A stretch of 64,000 nucleotides of DNA from NCBI GenBank assembly GCA_028753945.1, contig JAPNXP010000009.1, forward strand, positions 1,364,001 to 1,428,000, given 5' to 3'. Positions 54,219 through 62,494 of this stretch are shown here, piece after piece. The stretch comes from Hexactinellida sp. DTS-2022 (Eukaryota; Porifera; Hexactinellida). The notes below the pieces were generated by a model. It searched no databases. It saw only the letters and a program-made list of their open reading frames with translations, and was not told the DNA's origin. Positions within the stretch are counted from its first letter, which is position 1, and each line of letters opens with the position of its first letter. The translations under genes and the position numbers were made by a program.

Positions 54219-54902
54219 TTAAGGGGGAGCATCCTTCCCTCCCCAACCTGCGTATTTGCTATTCAGTGGATACCGTAGGAATCGAGATGACGTCATGTAG
54301 GCTTTTATCGCAGGTAGTTCTTCGAACCTCTTGGCATACTCTACGAACAGTGGGTATTTTTCTGTTAACACTGGTAGCAATATGAAGTGAGTATCGATTA
54401 TCTCGTAAAATATAAAGTCTACATACGTCAATTCACTTCCTACGAGCCACTTGTTCTTTCGTAAAAGCTTCAGAAACGGCTCAATGTATTTACCCTGTAT
54501 GGAGCTGAGGTATTTCTCCAGGAGCTCTGCATACCTATGGCTGTAGGTTACCTCCCAATAGGCGGTGTGCCAATCATAGAGCACACTCTCAACCATAGAA
54601 ACGAGTCCTCTCTCCTCTGCGCTCTTCCCCAACATGCCGTTCTTATCTGCGATGTACCGAGTTATGGCGTCACTTTCTGTCAGCTTGAACTCTCCGTCTA
54701 TGTAGTAGGGTAGGTTGGGGAAGTCTAATCCCAGTTTGAACTTATCAGCCAGCCACTCACTCTTATCGTAGTCGGGCGCCTCTCCCTGGGGGTAGCGCAC
54801 GTCTTGGTAGGGAGTGTTGGTGTACTCCAGCAGCAGTCGGATCTGCTGACCCAGGGCCCGCGTCCGCCAGTAGCCGAGAATAGCCCTCTGCACTTCTGCC
54901 AT
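54219..54902 (-). CDS. Glutathione S-transferase, Mu class (copy 1)
   Basis: A 227-aa intronless frame. The N-terminal thioredoxin-like domain contains ILGYWRTRALGQQIRLLLEYT (catalytic Tyr in GYW shown in part) and the glutathione-binding LPYYIDGEFKLTESDAITRYIADKN (in pieces, ESDAI). The all-helical C-terminal domain ends YPLNSKYAGWGGK. Length and the DFPNLPYY motif fit Mu-class GSTs. The RTRAL after GYW differs from the usual RIRGL of copy 2, so the active-site pocket has diverged. Conjugates glutathione to electrophiles in the cytosol. Tandem with copy 2 upstream. Confidence 0.93.
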   Translation of the reverse strand: MAEVQRAILGYWRTRALGQQIRLLLEYTNTPYQDVRYPQGEAPDYDKSEWLADKFKLGLDFPNLPYYIDGEFKLTESDAITRYIADKNGMLGKSAEERGLVSMVESVLYDWHTAYWEVTYSHRYAELLEKYLSSIQGKYIEPFLKLLRKNKWLVGSELTYVDFIFYEIIDTHFILLPVLTEKYPLFVEYAKRFEELPAIKAYMTSSRFLRYPLNSKYAGWGGKDAPP

Positions 54903-54976
54903 TACTAAGTGTATACAAGTACGAGTGTAATGCTCTCGCTACCACTATTCAGGACCAGGAGGGCCAGCTTTGGTGT

Positions 54977-55088
54977 CAGGGGTGGCGCTAGGGGACAGGG
55001 GAGCAATAGGCCCCCCGGCCCGCCTATCGGGAAAAAAAATCCCGTTAATTTAGCCCCCCCTGTCGGGGAAATCATGTCGCCACCCCTG
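54977..55088. mobile_element. hAT-like MITE between the two GST genes
   Basis: 112 bp with ends CAGGGGTGGCG and CGCCACCCCTG (perfect 11-bp inverted repeats), flanked by 8-bp duplications TTTGGTGT (54969-54976) and TTTGCTGT (55089-55096), 7 of 8 matching. GC-rich interior. Confidence 0.88.
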
Positions 55089-55453
55089 TTTGCTGTACCA
55101 CCTCTTTCCGTTTGAAATTAACAATCCATTGATAATTTAATGATTTAAAATTATCGCCGGCTCACATTCAAATACCTGGTGCGGCGTCGCCGGACCACAT
55201 GCAAATACTGTAAAATATCCGCCGTACCACTTTTCGAAAGGACGTGCCGGCCTGACTGTACCATTGTATTCTAGTGAAATAAAGTGGAAGCATACAACAA
55301 TTGTTTGAGGGAATGGAAGTCCATTTAATAGCATATTTCAAAAAGGCCATAATTACAAAATGGATATATCTATCTAAATAGAGCAATAAAACTAGAAGCT
55401 TATAACGACAACTAATAAAAAGAATTCTGTCTACACATTCATAAACGTAATAT

Positions 55454-56137
55454 CTAAAGGGAGTCTCCTTTTCCGCCCCAAGTAGCAATCTTGTTGTTAA
55501 ACGGGTACTTGATAAACTCCTTCGACTCCATGTACTTCTTGATGGTAGGCAGAGCCTCGATCCTCCTGCTGTACTCGACAAGCTTAGGGTATTTCTCTTG
55601 GAAACTCGGTTCCATCGCAAACGCCACTATAGAGTATTCGTATAACATGAAATCCACATAAGTAATTTCGTCTCCTGCTAGGAACTGTCTCTTCTCCAGA
55701 ATGCTTAGGAACTTTTGAATGTATTTTGTTTCCACATCTTTTAGCAGCTGCTCCCTCATTTCTGCAAACTTAGGATTGTAAGCCGTCCCGGAGTTTTGCC
55801 CTCGCCAAGCGACAATGATATCTTCCAACATTTTCACCCAAGCTCTAGTCTCCGCGTCTTTCCCGAGGAGATTATTCTTATCTGCGATGTAGCGAATGAT
55901 CGCACTGCTCTCGGTTATCTTCAGGTCTCCGTCTATGTAGTAGGGCAGATTGGGGAAGTCCAGTCCCAGATCGAACTTAACGTCTAGCCATTCCTTGCGA
56001 GAGAACTCAGGGCCGTCTCCCTGTACATACAGCACGTCTTCAAACGGAGTGTTGGTGTAGTGCAGCAGCATGCGGATGGGCTGGGCTAGCCCTCTTATAC
56101 GCCAATATCCCAGCTTAGGTTTAGGTTGTTCCGCCAT
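55454..56137 (-). CDS. Glutathione S-transferase, Mu class (copy 2)
   Basis: A 227-aa intronless frame, the same length as its tandem neighbour 551 bp downstream. Keeps the canonical LGYWRIRGLAQPIRMLLHYT start (Tyr of GYW), SSAIIRYIADKN glutathione site and WGGKG C-terminus. The identical length and DFPNLPYYIDG block mark a local duplication. The catalytic Tyr and ESSAI residues suggest this copy is fully active. The 3' UTR lies toward the hAT-like MITE at 54977. Confidence 0.93.
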   Translation of the reverse strand: MAEQPKPKLGYWRIRGLAQPIRMLLHYTNTPFEDVLYVQGDGPEFSRKEWLDVKFDLGLDFPNLPYYIDGDLKITESSAIIRYIADKNNLLGKDAETRAWVKMLEDIIVAWRGQNSGTAYNPKFAEMREQLLKDVETKYIQKFLSILEKRQFLAGDEITYVDFMLYEYSIVAFAMEPSFQEKYPKLVEYSRRIEALPTIKKYMESKEFIKYPFNNKIATWGGKGDSL

Positions 56138-56258
56138 TGAGTTAGTTCAGATAAATCGAGACAGACTTGGGTAAATTACTATAAATAAGATTAGTAATAA
56201 GTTAGTAAGTATGAGTAATAGCGGACTATTGGGTATATATTGTAATATTGATTATACA

Positions 56259-56345
56259 GCCCTCCGTTCGTGGTAGACACTTACGTAATACAATTAACGG
56301 CCGCTTTGCAGCCTTTACCCAACCGTGAGGGGAAAATAGAATAGA
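56259..56345 (-). repeat. Repeat family R2, reverse copy
   Basis: Reversed it reads CCCCTCACGGTTGGGTAAAG, GGCTGCAAAGCGGCCGTTAATTG, TATTACGTAAGTGTCTACC and ACGAACGGAGGGC, matching the + copy at 18785-18860 and the adjacent reverse copy at 56875-56945. Confidence 0.7.
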
Positions 56346-56539
56346 GAAATGATTTGTCTAGTTCAAATAGGAATTTATATGGAACACTTACGCATATCTA
56401 AACTTATGCAAATCTGTATGCTAATGTGTAATAATATATTATAACAAATAGACTATCTAAACTGAATCATGCAGGTGGAGTCAGCAGGTATAACCAAACC
56501 TCAATATGTGCAGTGAATTTTAAAGAAATTATTATTATT

Positions 56540-56960
56540 ATTAATTCTCACGTGACGTCATAAACCAATAAATCGGTATACGTGTGTCTCATTTCATGTT
56601 GTCTTGCCACCGAAAATTGTGGGCGAATTGGTTAAAAACTGAGAGTTATTCCCAAATATGTGCCTTTATAACGTCATAATCCCGTTATTTCAATTAGAAA
56701 ACCAATAGTCGTCAGCGTGTAAAATTACCCCTGCCTGTAAATTTTCAGATTTCTAGAGCTTGTGGTCTTTCCTATTAATTCTGGACAAACGCACAAACAT
56801 AAACATACACACAAACAACAATTGTGCTTTTAATATACGAGTCCTTTGGTCTCGGTCGCTTCACGATCTTTGTTCGTTCATGGTAGACACTACGTAATAC
56901 AAATAAGGCTGTTTCGCAGGCTTATCCGCTCCGTGAGGTGGAAAACAGAATAGAGATCTA
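56540..56960 (-). repeat. Repeat family R2-R1, joined reverse copy
   Basis: On the minus strand R2 (CCTCACGGAGCGGATAAGCC, TATTACGTAGTGTCTACC, GATCGTGAAGCGACCGAGACC) leads through TATATTAAAAGCACAATTGT and a GTTTGTGTGT tract into R1 (TCCAGAATTAATAGGAAAG, GCAGGGGTAATTTTAC, ATAACGGGATTATGACGT, CGCCCACAATTTTCGGTGG, ending TGACGTCACG). It shows the longest contiguous form of the element. Confidence 0.8.
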
Positions 56961-57032
56961 AACTTATGCATATCTTTAAGGACAATAATTTTCTCGAATA
57001 CAATATATTATCAAAACATCATAAATGGAAGT

Positions 57033-60000
57033 TTATAAACAACTTTGAGTTTGCAGTTCATATAGCATTGGCCCTTTCTTCAGTAAATAGCACTGATTAC
57101 TCAGTGAGTAAAATACATCCTCGAATCTGAGAGTAGGTATTCCTATGTAGCTAGAAACCTCTCTTATCTCGTCGATAGAGAACAAGGAGCAATCTCTGAT
57201 CTCAGACATTCTCGTCAGCTCTGCAATTAGCGCTTTGACCTGGTTGCGCTGACTCAGTCCCGAGGTATGCGCGGATCGTGGGTGCTTAATACACCCCATT
57301 TCATCAGAGAACGTGTCTATAAGGCTGAACTTTAATATCCCAATGACATCAACAGCATCCTCTTCTGTCGCTACATCTCTTAGCTCCGACCGGGCTCTAG
57401 CCTCGGTTAGTCGAATCAGAGACTCGAGACTCCGTGTAGTGATCGGGCTGCTGGGAGAACCGCTCATGAAGGCTCTCAACTCTGCGTAGAATCTCTTCAG
57501 CACGAGAGCAGCTTCGGGGGACAGTCTGGGCGATACGCTATTACGAGCGTAGGCAATGAACTTCTTGATGAGATGGGGAGGAATTGGTTGGAACTCTTCT
57601 CCATTTTTATATTTTAATTTATCCGCCAGAGATAGCTGCTGGGAAACATCACTCACATCAAATATACTTTCACAAATGCTGGCGTTCAGCGATTTCTTCT
57701 TTTTCCCAGTGTGTTTCGACATTATACGCTCTGATAACTTGTGATCCATCTCCTCGTCAGGTTTGTCGAACAGAATAAAAATCAGGTCAAATCTATAAGA
57801 TAGAGATTATAACATAACGTGCGAAGATAATAATAAATGTAAACAATCAAAAAGTAAATTGCAGCACCATCTAAATATTAATTTTAGGATGAAACTAAGT
57901 TGTAATCCTTCAGTAATCCTTCAATGTCAACTTGTGATTGAAATCACAAGCTAAAAGTGCCACACTTCTGGCATGAGGAAGGTTTAAATTTTATGATACA
58001 GTTTGACTTAAATGCACTTGTACTTATACTAATAACATCAACGAAAAAGATAATTACAGTCAACTCCGCTTAATAAGGTCACCTAGGGACCAGGTTGCTT
58101 TGACCCGATTAAGCGGAGAAATCTATCAACCGAAAATATTTTAAGCCAAAATGTAATTCCGTCCTATAAATCCTGCGAAATTTTGACCCGATTAACCGGT
58201 GGATCTATTATTAAGCGGAGTTGACTGTATGAAATTAGGGGGGATCAATGAAAAGCTAAAAATCAGATCCCCTTTGGTTAGAGAAGGTACATGCACAATA
58301 ATCAATAAATTTCAGAACTCAACAACTAAAGGTAAATGGTGAAGTCTACTTGCAGAGTAAAATAGAAACCAAATTTAACCAATGGATGCTAAAACAGGTG
58401 TATGTGGTATATAAATAATATTTAAAAGTCTGATAAGCTCTGGGGAGGGGTAAAGAATTCTTCGCAGTCACTGCCAGATCCATCAGAAACTACTGTGAAT
58501 ATCAACTGTTCAGAAGTGCTACTATTTCCCAGGGATGGAGGGGAGTTGTTATGTCGATTATGCGGTTTTTTATCCTGTTCATACACCGCAATTGCTTGTG
58601 GGTTTTCCTTAATAACGATCTCGTCTTTGTCCTTATTGAATAAATCCGGCAGAGAGGATCTCTTCGGCTTCTCAGGGACCTCACACTCACGGACCCTCGA
58701 GGGCTTGCGCTGATTTGGTTGTTCTGAGTGAGTTCTTTCATAATCTCTATAACTCTGCCGGTTGTGTGTGAGCATTCGCTTCAGTGGATTGATTGCAAAC
58801 TTTATGCTAGACTTCCTTGGAGATTTATTCTTAATACAGATCTTTTCGTCCATCTCCTTAGATCCCCTACGTAATTTTGTTACTTCCTTGATTCGACTCA
58901 GATTCAAAATCTTTTTCTTTTTCTTCTTCATAATGGTCTGAAGTTCGTCAAACTCGTTATTCATACCATCAAGATTGCCACTCAAATTAGTTCCAAATGT
59001 GGTCATTGGGTTGTGATCATTCATGCTGGCCACTGAATGTAGTAAAAAGTCTTCATGATAAGACTCTTGTGTTTTATTGATTTGATTGTAGAGAGATCGC
59101 AGTTGCACAGATTGGTAAGCTGGGGTGTAGTCCAGACAGTTAACATACAGACAGCGGTTATCTGCATTAATTACTATTTGCCTCAACTTGTCAGCGTTGA
59201 AATTGTGTAACAAAATTTGAATGTTTTTTTCTTGCTCGCTAAGTGTGCTGCCCTTCGAGTCTGCATGCGTGAACACAACAACTGCTCTCTCCCAGAACAG
59301 GTGCGTGTTGGCAACATACTTTCTCTCGAAGTCGTTCAGTTCCCTGTAGACCCTTGTAGCATCCTCTTCCGTAGCATTGAGCAGTATAAGAAATACGTCT
59401 ACGCCGCCCAGCTGATTGGAGTGCGCTACAATCTCGTGCCAAACTCCCTCTCCCGCCCCAGATTGGAACCCCGGAGATTCAATCATATCAAACAAACGAC
59501 TACCTTTCTTAACCCTGGAACCATCAAGTGAATTTTTTTTCTTATTTCCAGACATAAAATGGACGAAACTTGACTTTCCACATCCACTATTACCAAGCAA
59601 CATTAATCGTATCACATTGTGGGATTTAAACGTTTCATTCCCTCTCACATGAATGGATTTGGAAAATTCGATCTGGTGAATTTCAGAAAGGGATTCACAG
59701 TTCATCTTCAAAATACAGGATTGTCTCGAGAACAGTGGCCTGGGTATTTATGCACTTAAATTTCACGATAGCGAGCTCGGTGTTTAATCCAAATTTAGAA
59801 TTCTATTGACTCAATTTCCACGTATTTACTAGATCCTGTATCAATAAAACAGCTATTAGAAGCCTACTGCAAGAGAATGGAAGTTGCATTAAAAACGCAA
59901 TACATTTTCAATGGACATTTCAAAGAAGTCAATGCAGGCTTCTTTACAAGGTAGGAGTCTTTATTAGCTTCTTTATAAACTACACCGTTCTGAGCGCACA

Positions 60001-62276
60001 CAATAATGAAACAATATCGTCGTAAGAGACACAGGCAGATACGTCATAATTAACAATCCTTTGTTTATAATCTCACCTTGACAAGAGAAAAGAGCTCATT
60101 TTCAGATTCTCAGACATTGTCTTTGCCCTATTGTAGTGGCCTCCGACTGGATTAGCTGCGGCCACTATAGAAGTGCGGGCAGGGAGGCTGCATACGATTG
60201 CGGACTTCGCTAGCCTGATGTGCTGCTGTTCCATAGCTTCTAGCAGAGCTTGGTGCTGGCTGTTCATCTTCTCGAACTCGTCGATACAGCAGACCCCGCA
60301 GTCCCCCAGCACGAGAGCCCCTGCCTCCAGCGCGTAGTCGCCGGCCCCTCCAGCCTCCTACACAAACAAACTGGTAAGGAGACTGATAGAGGTACACTCA
60401 AACCTCTTAGATACGGGCAATACCTAACGGGGCACCCTTATTGGTGTAAAGCCAAGCTAATTATGGATTCATTTAATCAATAATGGAGTTTAATGACAAA
60501 ATTATGCCACAAAGCCCGTTAATACCATCAGTTTTGATTTTTGAATGAATCTAGAAAATATGGATTAGACACTTTGGGATTGCACATGTACTAGCCATTG
60601 TATTTCTGAGATGTGGGAAAATTCCGAGTTACGGGCATCCTCCGGACGACAGTGCCCGAATAAGGGAGGTTTGATTGTACACGGATATTCGCAATAACAC
60701 ACCTTCGTTAGTGTGACAGTAAGTTCTGAAACAGTGGCACTACTCCCACTCACAAACACGCCCCTAGGCGCGAGAGCGGAGACTGCTTGCAGCAGCTGGC
60801 CCTTGCCCTGCCCCGGGTCCCCCACCAGCAACACGTGAGACTCGCCTCTGATGAGCACCTCTCCGTCCTCCTGCTTACTCACCCCTCCAAACAGCCCCAG
60901 CAGCAGGCCCGCCTTGACCAGCTCGTGGCCGTATAGGCTAGGACAGAGCGAGTTAGTGAGCAGTCGGAAGAGGGACGGCACCTTCTGTAGCTCCAACACA
61001 GCTGCCAGTTCATTCTCGCTCAGCAAGCTGGAGAGTCCCTCTTTGCCCACTGTGCTACGCAGGATCGATATGGCTCTCAGATAAATGAGATTCTTCGAAC
61101 GCTCTTTGGTACTGAATACAATCATTTAATTAATTATTACTTAACAAGTAAATGAATTATTCAATATCTTAACTGGTTACTACCTCGCTTGGTCTCCGCT
61201 GGATGCCTTAACAACTGCGGCTATAGTAACAACGTCTCCTGGCACACAGGAGTCTACGAGAGCGCCCGTGAGCTCGCACTCCACGCTCCTCTCGACCCTG
61301 CAGCTCTCGCGCGCGTCGCCTGCGGTCCTCAGCTCATGCAGACGGATGCCCTGCCAGCCGAGCGACTGCGTCAGGGGAGAGGTCTTCATGGGGAGGAAGG
61401 ATTTAGCCCTGCAGCCTCTGGCGAGACATTTCGTAGGAGCCCTGTACTTGCCCTCTAAGAAATGGAGCACCTAAATGATTTAGTTTGAACATTGGGACAG
61501 ATGTATAGTTGTGCGAAATAACCTACTTGTATGCCTCGACAGGAGGAACAGAAGAAGGCCATCCTCGCTATGTGCGGCCTTATGTTAGTCACGCTGAGCA
61601 CTGTTCCTCTCACAGACACACACTTCCCATACTGAGAGGACCTCAGTGAATTCAGTGGAATGATAGGAGACACATTGTACAGCTGTACAGGGAATGGGCT
61701 TGCGGCCCTGTCCTTGCTGCTGATAGAATCAGAATACTTATTGAAGAGAATCTGGTCTATTGCCAGACCTATTGCTCCCAAGGTTTGCTCCGGATCATCG
61801 CGAATATATTCCGCGATTAATGGGACCTCTGAGGTGAGGTCTGGGTCATAGATGAGGTCATTGTAGTCCAGAGCAATAAGCCTCTCAGACTTAATTCTCC
61901 CGAACTGATCGGAGCTATAGAACTCTGAGAAGAACCTCAGGAAGGAAGTGACCAGACGCTCTACGTCAGAGCCTGATTCATAACTGGTGCAGGGGAGGTA
62001 CATGTCCCAGGACTCGAACGGACACATCTCAAGTTCTCTCTGTCGCAGTACCTGTAGCTCACTGGTGCTGGAGATGCTCCCGATGAATGGACTACTGTCT
62101 GGTGTCAGGAAATCCATCTCACCATGTTGCGGAGGGGTCTGATACCCAGGGACCGACGCATTCCCAGCATACGCATTGCTCTTATATCCGCTGCTGCTCC
62201 CACGTCTGCTGGAGCTCCAATTCCCGCGAAACGCGCCTCTGTACCCGCCCCTGTTGTAGCCTGCGCCGTAGGACAT
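57033..62276 (-). CDS. MCM8: MCM8 helicase, 5 exons
   Basis: Exons on the minus strand: 62276-61527, 61470-61184, 61111-60703, 60357-60077, 57792-57033; 2487 nt, 828 aa (human 840). An RGG/Tyr-rich N-terminus like vertebrate MCM8 precedes the OB fold with a zinc site (FFCSSC...CLARGC). The AAA+ core follows, with Walker A in exon 3, Walker [10 protein letters not shown] and the [11 protein letters not shown] presensor, [15 protein letters not shown] (sensor 1) and [18 protein letters not shown] (arginine finger). The lid has [21 protein letters not shown], and a C-terminal winged helix ends [14 protein letters not shown]8 works with MCM9 in homologous recombination and crosslink repair. The Walker A reads GDPGQGKGQ, with Gly where Ser/Thr normally coordinates Mg2+ (codon at 60799-60801). 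Intron 4 (57793-60076) hosts a nested GTPase gene. Confidence 0.94.
58057..58227. mobile_element. pogo/mariner-like MITE in MCM8 intron 4
   Basis: 171 bp with inverted ends CAGTCAACTCCGCTTAATAA and TTATTAAGCGGAGTTGACTG, flanked by TA on both sides. Internal TTGACCCGATTAA motifs are repeated. The degenerate relative lies in RPB1 intron 7. Confidence 0.9.
58422..59705 (-). CDS. GIMAP/AIG1-like GTPase, intronless, nested in MCM8 intron 4
   Basis: A 427-aa frame entirely inside MCM8 intron 4, same strand. Residues ~30-220 are an AIG1-type G domain: G1 [15 protein letters not shown], a degenerate switch region, G3 [11 protein letters not shown] (ESPG in place of DTPG), [11 protein letters not shown]4 VVVFTHAD. 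A Lys-rich stretch (MKKKKKK) and a basic, Ser-rich tail of ~200 residues follow, with no membrane anchor. AIG1/GIMAP proteins are GTP-dependent scaffolds at membranes in immune cells of vertebrates and are expanded in many invertebrates. The ATG at 59705 follows a TTTTGAAG acceptor-like stretch. Membership in the AIG1 superfamily is likely; the precise family is not certain. Confidence 0.78.
   Translation of the reverse strand: MNCESLSEIHQIEFSKSIHVRGNETFKSHNVIRLMLLGNSGCGKSSFVHFMSGNKKKNSLDGSRVKKGSRLFDMIESPGFQSGAGEGVWHEIVAHSNQLGGVDVFLILLNATEEDATRVYRELNDFERKYVANTHLFWERAVVVFTHADSKGSTLSEQEKNIQILLHNFNADKLRQIVINADNRCLYVNCLDYTPAYQSVQLRSLYNQINKTQESYHEDFLLHSVASMNDHNPMTTFGTNLSGNLDGMNNEFDELQTIMKKKKKKILNLSRIKEVTKLRRGSKEMDEKICIKNKSPRKSSIKFAINPLKRMLTHNRQSYRDYERTHSEQPNQRKPSRVRECEVPEKPKRSSLPDLFNKDKDEIVIKENPQAIAVYEQDKKPHNRHNNSPPSLGNSSTSEQLIFTVVSDGSGSDCEEFFTPPQSLSDF
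60395..60677. mobile_element. pogo/mariner-like MITE in MCM8 intron 3
   Basis: 283 bp with inverted ends CACTCAAACCTCTTAGATACGG and AATAAGGGAGGTTTGATTG, flanked by TA on both sides (60393-60394 and 60678-60679). Subterminal CGGGCA is mirrored as TGCCCG. The terminal CACT/AATG replaces the usual CAGT. Confidence 0.78.
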
Positions 62277-62494
62277 CCCAGCTGATGTCACTGCTCTCCT
62301 AAGCACAAGTAAGTGTTCTATACCAACATACAGGGAACTGCTTAACCGGGATACAACGTACAAATAATTGAATTGTTAAATACGGATATGAAAGGACTGT
62401 ATATTTTATAATGCGGTATATATTGGATAAAACTAATGTAGATCATAATAAATTCCAAAAACACTTCTAAAACAAGTCAATTGCCAACTGATTG
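62277..62494. promoter_or_regulatory. Short NAA35-MCM8 spacer with acceptor-like site
   Basis: Only 218 bp separate the NAA35 stop from the MCM8 start on the same strand. On the minus strand TTGTGCTTAG ends 23 bases before the MCM8 ATG. The arrangement fits a downstream gene of an operon; this is inference. Confidence 0.5.

Larger units (their letters stand above)
56138..57032. other. Repeat-filled spacer between GST copy 2 and MCM8
   Basis: Most of the 895 bp belongs to reverse copies of the R1 and R2 repeat families (56265-56345, 56540-56840 and 56830-56960, listed separately). No gene was recognised. Confidence 0.65.
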
